DNA of 64,000 nt from DAIDKA01 sp963726995 (GCA_963726995.1 CAVSEP010000006.1:992001-1056000), one strand, 5' to 3'; positions 16,424 through 25,055 are shown, numbered from the stretch's first letter. Made by a program: numbers and translations. Notes: generated by a model from the letters alone, not told the origin.

Positions 16424-16468
16424 TTGAAAATCCGCGTGTCGGTGGTTCGATTCCGCCCCTGGCCACCA
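16424..16468 (+). repeat. Right copy of the 45-bp direct repeat (attR-like)
   Basis: Exact copy of tRNA-Phe positions 11603-11647, starting at the anticodon loop and ending in CCA. The 5' half of the tRNA is absent upstream (cggttgggc in its place), so it cannot be a functional tRNA. Same orientation as the tRNA; it defines the distal boundary of the island. Confidence 0.9.
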
Positions 16469-16674
16469 TTAGATCAGACCAACGACATTCGAGGACTCCG
16501 GCCTTTTCGCGTGGCTGCATCTTGGCAGTACAATTGGGGCGTGCTCACCAATGCGCCCGCTTTCAGGGGGCACCGCGCGAGAACTAAATTTGGTCACGCC
16601 ACCCCATGGATACCTGGACAAGGCCCCCACCCCTCCATCGTGGGCCTCAGTTCCGTGCGGCTGCGTGCGCTGCG

Positions 16675-16827
16675 TCAGTCGCCCTTCCAGCGCACCCGCA
16701 AATCCTGGCCACGCCGGAGTGTGGATCCGGCTCCGCGAACCACGATGGCATTCTGGCCAAAGATGACGCCATGCAGTTTGGCGTCGAACCGATAACTCTG
16801 CAGCGTTCGCAGGGGCGGCTGGCGCGT
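16675..16827 (-). pseudogene. C-terminal coding remnant of an unrecognised protein
   Basis: A 50-codon frame begins after an in-frame stop and has no start codon. It reads like real protein: LQSYRFDAKLHGVIFG, then NAIVVRGAGSTLRRG and LRVRWKGD before TGA. Residue composition and pattern differ from the overlapping frames. It is probably the tail of a gene truncated when the island integrated or rearranged. Family not recognised. Confidence 0.3.
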
Positions 16828-16912
16828 CTAGCCAGCCGGCGATTCTTCGTTGTTGAAGACAGAGCCGCAACATACACTGGGGCCATGTCGTTTCGATGAA
16901 GTCGGAGGTGAA

Positions 16913-17473
16913 GTGCAACATTTTCGAAGCTTTTGGGCGACTCTGTCATTGGCCGCAGTTCTGTGTAGCTGCAGCCCCCAGGCAATTCAACAACACGTGA
17001 GTGGCTCGCTGGACGTCAATAGCACCAGCGTGGTGACCGGCGCGATCCCGGACAGGTCCGGCTGCAAGGGGTCCGGCGTCTCGCCGCAGATCTCCTGGAG
17101 CAATCCGCCGCCTGGCACAAATAGCTTCGCATTGATCATGGATGACAAGGACGCGCCCGTCGGGCGTATTCGTCGGCACTATTACGCACATTGGCTGGTA
17201 TTCGACATGCCTGCCGACAAGCGCAATCTGACTGAGGGCCTGCAGAGGCAATCTCTGCCGGATGGCAGCCAGCAGGGGCAGAATGACGCGCGTGAGTTCG
17301 GCTATTCGGGGCCCTGCCCACAGGCCGGATCGACCCACCACTACGCCATTACCGTTTATGCGCTCGATACAAAGCTGGGGCTTCCCGTGGCCACTACCGC
17401 ACGACAGCTGCTCACGGCTATCGATGGTCATATATTGGCGCGGGGTCAGGTGCTTGGAACATACACCAACTGA
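16913..17473 (+). CDS. YbhB/YbcL family (Raf kinase inhibitor-like) lipoprotein
   Basis: 186 residues. The start is GTG at 16913, preceded by a good GGAGG site, giving a signal peptide with lipobox (LAAVLCSC). The mature domain is phosphatidylethanolamine-binding-protein-like: GSGVSPQISWSNPPPGTNSF, MDDKDAPVGR, HYYAHWLVFDMP, EFGYSGPCPQAGSTHHY and YALDTKLGL. Bacterial members are of uncertain function, possibly binding phospholipid or phosphorylated ligands. Here it would be membrane-anchored by lipid. It lies just outside the tRNA-Phe island. Confidence 0.87.
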   Translation: MQHFRSFWATLSLAAVLCSCSPQAIQQHVSGSLDVNSTSVVTGAIPDRSGCKGSGVSPQISWSNPPPGTNSFALIMDDKDAPVGRIRRHYYAHWLVFDMPADKRNLTEGLQRQSLPDGSQQGQNDAREFGYSGPCPQAGSTHHYAITVYALDTKLGLPVATTARQLLTAIDGHILARGQVLGTYTN

Positions 17474-17609
17474 CAGCGCTAAAGACAGCTCGCAGCAGGC
17501 CAAACGAAGCAAACGCGCGAGGGACGGCAATTGACTGCCTCGCGTCCCGGCCGTGTCGGTTCCGGCCTTCAGTTACCGTCGGGAAGGATTGGTCGAGGGC
17601 CGCAGGGCC

Positions 17610-18797
17610 TTACGCTTGCCGCAGGCCTTCGATGATGGGTCGGCGTGCGGCGGAGATGGCCGGGAACAAGCCGCCGATCAGCGCCAGCAGCAGGGCGTAG
17701 GCGGTACCGGTGACGATCAGCGCCGGCGTGACACTGAAGGCGAAGCTCACCTGCGTGAAGCTCTGGTAATTGATCGTCGAAGTCTGCAGGCCATCGAAGG
17801 CGAAGTAGGCGACCACCGCGCCGAAGATTCCGCCGATGAGCCCCAGCAACAGCGCCTCAACCACCACCGAAACGGCCACCGGCAGTCCGCCGAAGCCCAG
17901 GGCGCGCAACGTCGCGATTTCAGTGCCCCGGGTCGCGACGGCCGAGTACATGGTATTGAGAGCGCCGAACACGGCACCGACACCCATCAGCAGGCCGAGC
18001 ACCGATCCAGCGCCCCGAATCACGGTCGACAGAAGTACGGACTGCGCGGCGTAGAATTCGCGCTCGGTGAGTACGTTGACCGTCAGGCGCGGGTCGGTCT
18101 TCAGCTGGCCTTTGAATGCCGCAAAGCTTGATGCGCTGGCGAGCAGTGCGCGCACGGTCTGAAAGGTGTCGCCGCGCGAGTACGCCCCCTGCAGCACCCG
18201 CGCGTCGGTCCAGATCTCCGACTCCGATACGCTGCCCCCGTCGGTGAATTCGCCGACCACGTGCCACTCGTTGTTGCCCCAGGTCACGGAGCTGCCCACC
18301 GCAAGGCCAGTCAGGGTCTGGGCGGCGCTGTGACCCACGATGACCTCGTACCTTCCGGTCGTGAACATTCGTCCCGCCACCAGCTTGAAATGCGCGCGCG
18401 TCAGAGGACCGGCTGCCTCAATGCCGCGGAACGGCGCATTCGCCGCAGTTCCAGTGGTGCGCTTGGGCTGGTCCACCGTCGTGTAGAGCTCCGCGGAGAC
18501 GATGGGACCGTGGGCATCGCGGGCGATCCCTGGTGCCTGTTCGATGATCTGCACCTGCTCAAGGGAGAAGCTGCTGGTCAGTTCGGCGCTCGAGCTGCCA
18601 CGAAGCACGATGGCGACGCGATCGGAACCTGAGAGCTCCAGGGTGCGCCGGAATCCCTCGCTGATGGACAGCAGGGCGACCAGGATCAGCACTACCCCGG
18701 CGATGCCGATGACCGACACCAGCGAAGGCTTCACGCGCAGCGGCAGTGCGCGCAGGTTCAAGGCGGTGACGACGATGATCTGTCTTATGGTCTTCAT
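17610..18797 (-). CDS. ABC transporter permease, FtsX/MacB type
   Basis: 395 residues. It has an N-terminal membrane helix (PSLVSVIGIAGVVLILVALL), a periplasmic MacB-like domain of about 200 residues, and three C-terminal helices with the FtsX core (VFGALNTMYSAVATRGTEIATLRALGFG). The last helix is followed by GGLFPAISAARRPIIEGLR. Such permeases use ATP hydrolysis mechanically to drive export of lipoproteins, peptides or drugs. It follows a second permease by 15 bp, so both act as a heterodimer. No ATP-binding or membrane-fusion subunit is adjacent. Confidence 0.88.
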   Translation of the reverse strand: MKTIRQIIVVTALNLRALPLRVKPSLVSVIGIAGVVLILVALLSISEGFRRTLELSGSDRVAIVLRGSSSAELTSSFSLEQVQIIEQAPGIARDAHGPIVSAELYTTVDQPKRTTGTAANAPFRGIEAAGPLTRAHFKLVAGRMFTTGRYEVIVGHSAAQTLTGLAVGSSVTWGNNEWHVVGEFTDGGSVSESEIWTDARVLQGAYSRGDTFQTVRALLASASSFAAFKGQLKTDPRLTVNVLTEREFYAAQSVLLSTVIRGAGSVLGLLMGVGAVFGALNTMYSAVATRGTEIATLRALGFGGLPVAVSVVVEALLLGLIGGIFGAVVAYFAFDGLQTSTINYQSFTQVSFAFSVTPALIVTGTAYALLLALIGGLFPAISAARRPIIEGLRQA

Positions 18798-18812
18798 GCA
18801 GATCGGGCGCGG

Positions 18813-19973
18813 CTAGCGCCCCGCCAGTCCGTCCACAATGCGCAGCCGGGCAGCTCGCAGCGCCGGCAGGGCACCGGCCACGACTCCGAGTAGGATCATC
18901 AGCACTACCGCCAGGACCAGAGCCTGCGGTGTGAGCAGAAATGCGGTCAGGTAGTTGCTGAGCGTACGTCCCAGGCGACCCACGGCAAGCACGGCGCCTG
19001 CGATTCCGGTCAGGCCACCCAGCACGGTGAGCAGCAGCGACTCGCCTATCACCAGCGCAACAACCGCGGAGTCGGTGTAACCGAGCGTCTTCAGCACCGC
19101 CACTTCACCGGTGCGCTCGCGGACCGACTGGGCCATGGTGTTGGCGCTCACCAGCAGCATGGTGAAGAAGACCGCAATCCCGATGGCGGTGACGATGGCG
19201 CCGATGTCACCCGTCTGCTTGGCAAAGCCCTGCACGAAGGCCTTCTCGCTACCGGTCTTGGTCTCGGCCGAGGAATTGGTGAACAGCGCATCGATGGCGG
19301 CAGCGACTCGTGCCGACTGCGTGGGATCGCTGATCCGTACGATGTACCAGCCGGCCGTGCCCTTGCCGATGGTGCGCGCCTCATCGAAGTAGTCGTAATT
19401 GAAGAAGACGCTGCTCACGTCTCCGGAAGGGTCCTTGTTGTCGTAGATGCCATCGACCGTGAACTCCCAGGTGTAGTTGCCGTCACCATGGGGATAGACG
19501 TCCGAGCGCAGCGGAATGCGGTCACCGACCTTCCACCCGTAGCTGTCGGCGAGCGCCCTGCCGACGATCGCGCCGGCGCGATCGTGCAGCCAGCGCTGCT
19601 TCTGGGCGGGCGGCAGCAGGAACTCCGGATACATGGCCAGGTAGCTCTCGGGGGGCACCGGGTAGGTGATGATGACGCCGCGCTCGTTCTGGTAGTGGCC
19701 TCCGAACCAGGTCGAGTGCGTCACTATGCTGATCCCGGGGACGGAGGCGATGCGCTGCAGGTAGCTGATGGGCAGCGGCTGCACGATCGACACCTTGGCC
19801 ATGGTGACCAGCCGGTCGATCCCGGCGAGATTGCCGTTCGCCTCGAAACCGTTCTTGACGGCGGCCAGCAGACCATAAAGCAGAAAGGCGACCGCAATCG
19901 AGAGCAGCGTAAAGATCGTCCGCGGCGTCCGGCGGCGCAGGTTGGCGAGCAGCAGAGGTAGAAATCGGAACAT
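18813..19973 (-). CDS. ABC transporter permease, FtsX/MacB type (first of pair)
   Basis: 386 residues with the same layout as its neighbour: N-terminal helix (RTIFTLLSIAVAFLLYGLLA), a large extracytoplasmic domain (FGGHYQNERG, WKVGDRIPLRSDVYPHG), and three helices carrying VRERTGEVAVLKTLGYT. The end reads LPALRAARLRIVDGLAGR. It is the promoter-proximal gene of a two-gene (-) unit and faces the divergent hydrolase gene. The partner ATPase must be encoded elsewhere. It is paralogous to 38538-39704. Confidence 0.88.
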   Translation of the reverse strand: MFRFLPLLLANLRRRTPRTIFTLLSIAVAFLLYGLLAAVKNGFEANGNLAGIDRLVTMAKVSIVQPLPISYLQRIASVPGISIVTHSTWFGGHYQNERGVIITYPVPPESYLAMYPEFLLPPAQKQRWLHDRAGAIVGRALADSYGWKVGDRIPLRSDVYPHGDGNYTWEFTVDGIYDNKDPSGDVSSVFFNYDYFDEARTIGKGTAGWYIVRISDPTQSARVAAAIDALFTNSSAETKTGSEKAFVQGFAKQTGDIGAIVTAIGIAVFFTMLLVSANTMAQSVRERTGEVAVLKTLGYTDSAVVALVIGESLLLTVLGGLTGIAGAVLAVGRLGRTLSNYLTAFLLTPQALVLAVVLMILLGVVAGALPALRAARLRIVDGLAGR

Positions 19974-20042
19974 CGAGGGCTTTTAGTCTAGACAGAATGC
20001 GGAGGCGAGGCCAGCATGATGCCCCTAGGACCTGGAGATCTC

Positions 20043-20957
20043 ATGCTGAGCCGAATCACCACCGCCCTCATTGTCGCCCTAACGCTGGTTGTACCCGCCT
20101 TTGCGATCCAACCCTTCCCCTCCGGTTTCCGTGCCGAGGCGGTCAGCACCAATGGCACGACTTTGCACGTGCGGATCGGCGGCACGGGCCCTGCCGTAGT
20201 CATGCTGCATGGCTTTGGCGACACGGGTGACATGTGGGCGCCGGCAGCCGCCGTGCTGGCCAGGACGCACATGGTGATCGTCCCGGACCTGCGCGGCATG
20301 GGCCTGTCGGCACATCCGGACTCCGGCTACGCCAAGGTGAATCAGGCCGTCGACATCGCGGGAGTCCTGGACGCCCTGAAGATCCAGCAGGCGGACCTGG
20401 TTACCCACGACATCGGAAACATGGTGGGCTATGCGCTGGCGGCCAAGTATCCGTCGCGCATCAGCAAATGGGTCGTGATCGATGCGCCGCTTCCGGGAAT
20501 TGCCAATTGGGAAGAAATCAAGCAAAGCCCGCTGCTGTGGCACTTCAACTTCCGGGGACCGGACGAAGAACGGCTGGTGGCCGGGCGTGAGCGCATCTAC
20601 CTGGACAGATTCTACAATGAGCTGTCCGCCGACCCGAAGAAGATAGACGAGGCGACGCGCCGGCACTATGCCGGCCTTTATGCGCGGCCGCACGCCATGC
20701 ACGACGCCTTTGAGCAGTTTGGCGCCTTCAATCAGGACGCGATCGACAACAAGGCCCTGCTCGCCAAAGGCGGCAAGCTCACGATGCCGGTACTCGCCCT
20801 GGGGGGCGACAAGTCCTTCGGCGCCGCGCAGGCGGACACCCTGCGCGCCGTGGCCACGAACGTCACGATGGGAATCGTTCCGGACTCCGGCCACTGGATC
20901 ATGGATGAGAACCCCAAGGCCACCACGACGTTCATCGTGAATTTTCTTTCGAAATAG
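20043..20957 (+). CDS. Exported alpha/beta hydrolase (epoxide hydrolase / haloacid dehalogenase type)
   Basis: 304 residues. ATG 20043 gives a clean signal peptide (ITTALIVALTLVVPAFA) and has a GGAG site upstream; ATG 20016 would add nine residues. The hydrolase fold shows the oxyanion HGFGDTG, PDLRGMGLS, a nucleophile elbow THDIGNMVG with Asp123 rather than Ser, and the catalytic His in DSGHWIMDE. An Asp nucleophile points to epoxide hydrolase or dehalogenase chemistry rather than esterase. The substrate is unknown. It diverges from the permease pair. Confidence 0.85.
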   Translation: MLSRITTALIVALTLVVPAFAIQPFPSGFRAEAVSTNGTTLHVRIGGTGPAVVMLHGFGDTGDMWAPAAAVLARTHMVIVPDLRGMGLSAHPDSGYAKVNQAVDIAGVLDALKIQQADLVTHDIGNMVGYALAAKYPSRISKWVVIDAPLPGIANWEEIKQSPLLWHFNFRGPDEERLVAGRERIYLDRFYNELSADPKKIDEATRRHYAGLYARPHAMHDAFEQFGAFNQDAIDNKALLAKGGKLTMPVLALGGDKSFGAAQADTLRAVATNVTMGIVPDSGHWIMDENPKATTTFIVNFLSK

Positions 20958-21019
20958 GATGAGCCTCGTGGGGCGAACGCTTCGGATGCGACATAGATGC
21001 CCGCATTGGTAGAGTAACG

Positions 21020-21871
21020 GTGACCGAGTCCCCGGCGGTACCCGCACCCGGCCCTCCCACGATCCCCTTGCCGCGCACCGACGCACCGGGGAACGCGGTC
21101 GCGCCTGCCACTGCCATGAAGATCATCGCGGTCACGAACATCAAGGGCGGAGTGGGCAAGACGACCACGGCCGTCAACCTGTCCTATCTTTGTGCCGCCA
21201 GCGGTCGCGCGACACTGCTGTGGGACCTTGATCCGCAGGGCGCCGCGACTTACACCCTGAAGGGCGAGGCGCGCGAACATGTCTCGCCGAAAAAACTCCT
21301 GGCCGGCAAACGCGATCTTCCGGAACTGGTCTTCCCAACGGCGTATCCGCGGCTGGATCTGCTGCCGGCGGACTTCTCGTATCGGAATTTCGATGTTCAC
21401 CTGAGCTCGCGCAAGCGGCCGACGGAACGCCTGTTGAAGATGAGCCGATCGCTGCGGGCGGTCTATTCGACGCTGTTTCTGGACTGCGCCCCCGGGATTT
21501 CGCTGCTTTCGGAGAATGTGCTGCGGGCGGCGGATGTGGTGATAGTTCCGCTGGTTCCGACACCCCTGTCGGTGCGCATGCTGACGCAGCTGCGGGATTT
21601 CATCACCCGTGAAGGATGGACGGACCTTGTCGTGCTGCCGTTCTTCTCGATGGTGGATCGCCGCAGGTCGCTGCACAAGGAGATCATCGCCGCCACCCGC
21701 GCCGAGTTTCCCAACATGCTCGCCACCGAAGTGCCGTACTGGAGCGAGATCGAACGCATGACCCAGCGCCGCGCGCCGATTCCTGCATTTGCGCCGGCCA
21801 GCGCGGCGGCGGTGATCTATCAGTCGCTGTGGGATGAAGTAGCCGAGCGGATGGGGCCAAGCCGCCAGTGA
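21020..21871 (+). CDS. ParA-family ATPase, orphan
   Basis: 283 residues from GTG 21020, or 251 from ATG 21116; the first 32 residues are Pro/Ala-rich and may not be translated. Deviant Walker A KGGVGKTT, LLWDLDPQGAATY (Walker A') and FLDCAPGIS (Walker B) define the ParA/Soj/MinD superfamily. VIVPLVPTPLSVRML follows. No parB or centromere-like repeats are nearby, so it is not an ordinary partition locus. It may position a different cargo. Neighbours give no clear partner. Confidence 0.85.
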   Translation: MTESPAVPAPGPPTIPLPRTDAPGNAVAPATAMKIIAVTNIKGGVGKTTTAVNLSYLCAASGRATLLWDLDPQGAATYTLKGEAREHVSPKKLLAGKRDLPELVFPTAYPRLDLLPADFSYRNFDVHLSSRKRPTERLLKMSRSLRAVYSTLFLDCAPGISLLSENVLRAADVVIVPLVPTPLSVRMLTQLRDFITREGWTDLVVLPFFSMVDRRRSLHKEIIAATRAEFPNMLATEVPYWSEIERMTQRRAPIPAFAPASAAAVIYQSLWDEVAERMGPSRQ

Positions 21872-21897
21872 CCCCGCGCTTCGACCTGAGCGGGGGA

Positions 21898-22725
21898 CTA
21901 CTCGAAATACGCAACCGCCCGGATTTCGATACTGGACCGCGGGACGACATCCAAGGGGCAGGTGGGATCATCGAACGCGGTATGTGCCACGTGGTGCGGC
22001 CGGGCTGGATCCCCTTCGTTGGTCACGAAAATCAACGCTTCCTCGGGGGTCATGTCCCGGTAGTAATGCCAGCGGTGGGCGGGATTGAAGCGCAGCACGA
22101 AACTTTCGGCGGTGCGTTCGGGCACTCCTGCAAAGTCGAATACGGCGATCGCCGGTATCAAATCACCAGGCGTTAGCGAGCGGGCGTCGCACACGGCGAG
22201 CGGAATGTCCTGCGGCGGCGGCGTGAGCACCCGCCAGACGTTGTAGTGCGCGAAGCGCCGGAAGCGCCAGTCCCGGTCGTCCAGAGTCTCGAAAACCTGG
22301 TCTGCAAGCGCCTTGCCACGCGCATTACCATAGTCGATATGCACGAAGCGGGCAGGCCGGGAGTTCTTCAGCAGCCCGGACTTCGCCGAGCGCTCGCTGA
22401 ACCTTACGAAGGGAGTCGCCGCTATGGCCACTGCGCGGGCGCCGGTTACGGCGCGGATCAGGTCGCGGATTTCCGTGAAGTAGACGCGTTCCAGCTCGGT
22501 GGCATCCAGATAGTCGCGCACCTGGGAGGTGTGTCGGACCAGCTGGAAGCCTTCCCGATCGAGGTTCGGTCGATCAGGGTCGCCGCGGGTTTCCCGGATC
22601 TCGACCATCCGCGGATCGAACCGGTGCACGTTCCGCGACGCATCCATGGCGTGGTAGCGGGGCGGCTCGTCCATGGGGCCCGTGTAGTTGAGCAGGGCGC
22701 TGACCGACGTTGAGTGCTGGCTCAC
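21898..22725 (-). CDS. CmcJ/NvfI-family oxidoreductase-like protein
   Basis: 275 residues from GTG 22725; the frame is open much further upstream but that part is arginine-rich nonsense overlapping the MFS gene. Family features: VSALLNYTGPMDEPPRYH at the N-terminus, DGREGFQLVRHTSQVRDY-like block (REGFQLVRHTSQVRDY), FVHIDYGN, FAHYNVWRVLTPPPQDIPLA, CDARSL and DPARPHHVAHTAFDDP. The relatives include the cephamycin 7-alpha-methoxylase subunit CmcJ and fungal NvfI, oxygen-dependent enzymes of natural-product pathways. Its substrate here is unknown. It diverges from the MFS transporter. Confidence 0.82.
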   Translation of the reverse strand: MSQHSTSVSALLNYTGPMDEPPRYHAMDASRNVHRFDPRMVEIRETRGDPDRPNLDREGFQLVRHTSQVRDYLDATELERVYFTEIRDLIRAVTGARAVAIAATPFVRFSERSAKSGLLKNSRPARFVHIDYGNARGKALADQVFETLDDRDWRFRRFAHYNVWRVLTPPPQDIPLAVCDARSLTPGDLIPAIAVFDFAGVPERTAESFVLRFNPAHRWHYYRDMTPEEALIFVTNEGDPARPHHVAHTAFDDPTCPLDVVPRSSIEIRAVAYFE

Positions 22726-22772
22726 GCGGCCAAATATAGTCTTTTGGCACGCCCGGGTGTTACGGTAGGGAA

Positions 22773-24113
22773 ATGGATGCAGTGAATCCTGCGCAGACCG
22801 GTTATCCGCCCCGTGCGGTCGCCTGGTACACGGTGTTCGTTCTGATGCTGTGCTACACGCTGTCCTACGCGGACCGCCAGATCCTCGCCTTTCTAGTGGG
22901 GCCCCTGAAGCACGATCTGCACATTTCCGACACCCAGGTCGGGTTGCTGCAGGGCGTCGCATTCGCCCTCCTGTACACGCTCTTCGGACTTCCCATGGGG
23001 GCGGTGGCGGATCGGTTCAGTCGTCGCAACCTCATCGCGATCGGAGTCATCCTCTGGAGCATCGCCACGTCGCTGTGCAGCGTGGCGCGAAGCTTCGTGT
23101 CCTTGGGCGCCGCCCGCATGGGTGTGGGTATCGGTGAGGCGGCGCTCAGCCCCTGCGCGTTCTCCATGATCACGGACTCGTTTCCCAAGGAGCGCCTGGG
23201 CAGCGCCATGAGTGTCTACACCATGGGTATTCAGCTCGGCTCGGGGCTTGCGCTGGTCATCGGCGGCCTGGTGGCGCAGGCCGTGAGCCACATGGCGCCC
23301 ATCGCCATACCGATTGCCGGCTTCATCCCTGCCTGGCGGGTCACCTTTCTGATCGTTGGCGCGCCGGGCCTGATCGTGGCCCTGGTGCTATTGACCGTAC
23401 GCGAACCGGCGCGCCGCGCCCTGCTGGTGAATGCGCAGGGCCTCGCCGAGCCCTTTGGGCTCGGCGAGGTGTTTGCACAAATCCGCCTGCGCTGGCGTGC
23501 GTTGGCGGGAATCACCGCGATGATCAGTTGTCAGGCCACCTGCAATTATGCGCTGCTGGCCTGGGGACCCTCGTTCTTCGACCGCATGCACCATTGGCCC
23601 AAGGACAGGACCGGCCTGGTGCTTGGGCTTACGACGCTGGGATGCGGCTGCGCCGGACTATTTGCCGGGGGATGGCTTTCCGACCGCTGGCATGGCCGCG
23701 GAATCATGGATGCGCCGGTGCGCGTCGGACTGATAAGTTTGGGCGGCCTGCTGCTCACGCTGGCGCCGGCGATGCTGCTGAGCGATGCGGGCTGGACCGT
23801 GGCCCTGCTGGTCCCGGCCGTGTTCTTCATCGGCTTGCCCATCGGTTGTGGATATGCGGCGGTGCAAGTGATATTTCCGAATCAGGCGCGCGGCCGCGTG
23901 TCCGCCATCGTCATCTTTGCTGTGGCGCTATCCAGTCTCGCGGTGGGAGCCTCGCTGCCCGGATTCCTGGATGACCATCTGTTTCACGATGAACTGCGGA
24001 TCGGAGCTTCGATCTCCCTGACGGTGGCGCTCGCCTCCCTGACAGGGATACTCGCGGGCATCGCCACCCTGTCGCCCTATCGAGCCGCCTACCGGATGGT
24101 GGTCTCGCGGTAG
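22773..24113 (+). CDS. MFS transporter, spinster-like
   Basis: 446 residues with 12 predicted membrane segments. The first loop motif GLPMGAVADRFSRRNLIAIG is the MFS signature, and LSYADRQILAFLV plus GEAALSPCAFSMI are typical of the spinster/hexuronate-type branch common in sphingomonads and Steroidobacter relatives. ATG 22773 follows AGGGAA. The substrate cannot be told. The divergent arrangement with the CmcJ-like gene suggests a shared regulatory region and possibly a common metabolite. Confidence 0.9.
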   Translation: MDAVNPAQTGYPPRAVAWYTVFVLMLCYTLSYADRQILAFLVGPLKHDLHISDTQVGLLQGVAFALLYTLFGLPMGAVADRFSRRNLIAIGVILWSIATSLCSVARSFVSLGAARMGVGIGEAALSPCAFSMITDSFPKERLGSAMSVYTMGIQLGSGLALVIGGLVAQAVSHMAPIAIPIAGFIPAWRVTFLIVGAPGLIVALVLLTVREPARRALLVNAQGLAEPFGLGEVFAQIRLRWRALAGITAMISCQATCNYALLAWGPSFFDRMHHWPKDRTGLVLGLTTLGCGCAGLFAGGWLSDRWHGRGIMDAPVRVGLISLGGLLLTLAPAMLLSDAGWTVALLVPAVFFIGLPIGCGYAAVQVIFPNQARGRVSAIVIFAVALSSLAVGASLPGFLDDHLFHDELRIGASISLTVALASLTGILAGIATLSPYRAAYRMVVSR

Positions 24114-24144
24114 GCCGGCTGTAGCGCGAAGGAGCGCTGCTTTG

Positions 24145-24888
24145 CTACTGGTTGTTCACCAGCATGCCCGTGGTATCGACCGTCTTCACGCCGGTGACGC
24201 GTAACGCCGCCTGCTTGGCCTGGTCCACGACATCCTGGCTGGGCGCGGATCCGGCGAGGGCCACGTAACCGTTGGTCGTCGTGACATTTACGGTGCTCGT
24301 GGGCGCAGCCGTCGCGATCTGCGTCCTCACGTCGGCCGATATCCTGCTGTCCGAAGGGGCGGCGTCGGCGGTCGCGGGAGCGGGAGCCGCCGCGGCCGGA
24401 TCCGGGGTCACGGCGGCTTCGGTGGCTACCGGAGCGGTGGGGGCAGCCGGCGGGCTCGCGGCGTTGCTCGCTACCGAGCTGGTGTCGGCGTCAGGGACGC
24501 TGTTCTCGGCTCGTGAACGCGCGGTCTGGCGGTCTACGGGAATCCTACGCCTGGCGGGCCTGGCGCTCTCGGAAGGTGTTGCCGATTCGGTCGGCGTCAC
24601 GCTTGCCGTCGCAGGCGCCGCGGCCGGAGCACCGGCGGCTGGCGCCGTGGCGGCCGGGGCCGGAACCGTCGGCGCCTGAACCGTCGCGACTGGCGCGGCG
24701 CTCGTTGCATCCGGGGCGGCTGAGCTCGGTGGCGGCGCGACCGGGGGCGCAATCGGCGCCTGAGCGATGCGAGTATCGTGGGCACCGCGCACGGCGAATA
24801 CATAAAACCCGGTGCCGAAGACAGCGGCCAGGGCAACGCCGATCACGATTCTGCTGGTATTTGTCGAGCCAGTTGCGTCTGAATTCAT
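24145..24888 (-). CDS. BON-domain protein with long Ala/Pro linker
   Basis: 247 residues: short cytoplasmic N-terminus, one membrane anchor (IVIGVALAAVFGTGFYVFAV), about 130 residues of Ala/Pro/Thr-rich low-complexity linker, then one BON domain (ADVRTQIATAAPTSTVNVTT, YVALAGSAPSQDVVDQAKQAA, GVKTVDTTG). BON domains bind membranes or glycans and occur in envelope-stress proteins such as OsmY. The linker would let the domain reach across the periplasm. No operon partner. Confidence 0.82.
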   Translation of the reverse strand: MNSDATGSTNTSRIVIGVALAAVFGTGFYVFAVRGAHDTRIAQAPIAPPVAPPPSSAAPDATSAAPVATVQAPTVPAPAATAPAAGAPAAAPATASVTPTESATPSESARPARRRIPVDRQTARSRAENSVPDADTSSVASNAASPPAAPTAPVATEAAVTPDPAAAAPAPATADAAPSDSRISADVRTQIATAAPTSTVNVTTTNGYVALAGSAPSQDVVDQAKQAALRVTGVKTVDTTGMLVNNQ

Positions 24889-25055
24889 GGTGGCACTCGT
24901 CCGTTGAGAGATGACGGGCTTGTTTTACCTCCCGTGGCTCCCGGAGCCTGTCAGTCTTGTGGATTTCCGCGCTTCCATTGGGCCTACAGGCACCGCCCGG
25001 CCAACGGGTACCATTTTGATTCCGATGCGAAAATCCGCGCAGTGACGGCGTAGAC

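Larger units (their letters stand above)
11648..16468 (+). mobile_element. Small genomic island integrated at tRNA-Phe, no integrase visible
   Basis: The 4.8-kb stretch is bounded by the intact tRNA-Phe and an exact 45-bp copy of its 3' half, the footprint of site-specific integration. It encodes a DoxX-like membrane protein, a DUF2937-like protein, a pseudokinase-TonB protein, a degenerate SRAP protein and a frameshifted unknown. No tyrosine or serine recombinase, excisionase, relaxase or replication gene is seen. The right part (15560-16420) looks visibly less GC-rich than the flanks. It may be a decayed remnant or an element mobilised in trans. Confidence 0.75.
16223..16912. other. Gene-poor junction at the right edge of the island
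   Basis: The region contains the right 45-bp repeat (16424-16468) and a remnant coding fragment on the minus strand (16675-16827). A segment at 16248-16285 resembles a scrambled tRNA D-arm/anticodon region (GCTC, GTTG, AGCAGCGG, then GTCGG). No intact gene, promoter or terminator is recognised. Longer ORFs here lack start sites and family features. It looks like a decayed integration scar. Confidence 0.45.

Noticed and set aside
11648..16468. A hidden integrase in the island
   Set aside because: No frame on either strand shows tyrosine recombinase (R-H-R-Y) or serine recombinase motifs; remaining gaps are too short.
20957..21871. A parABS partition locus
   Set aside because: Only a ParA-like gene is present; no parB and no parS-like repeats were seen.
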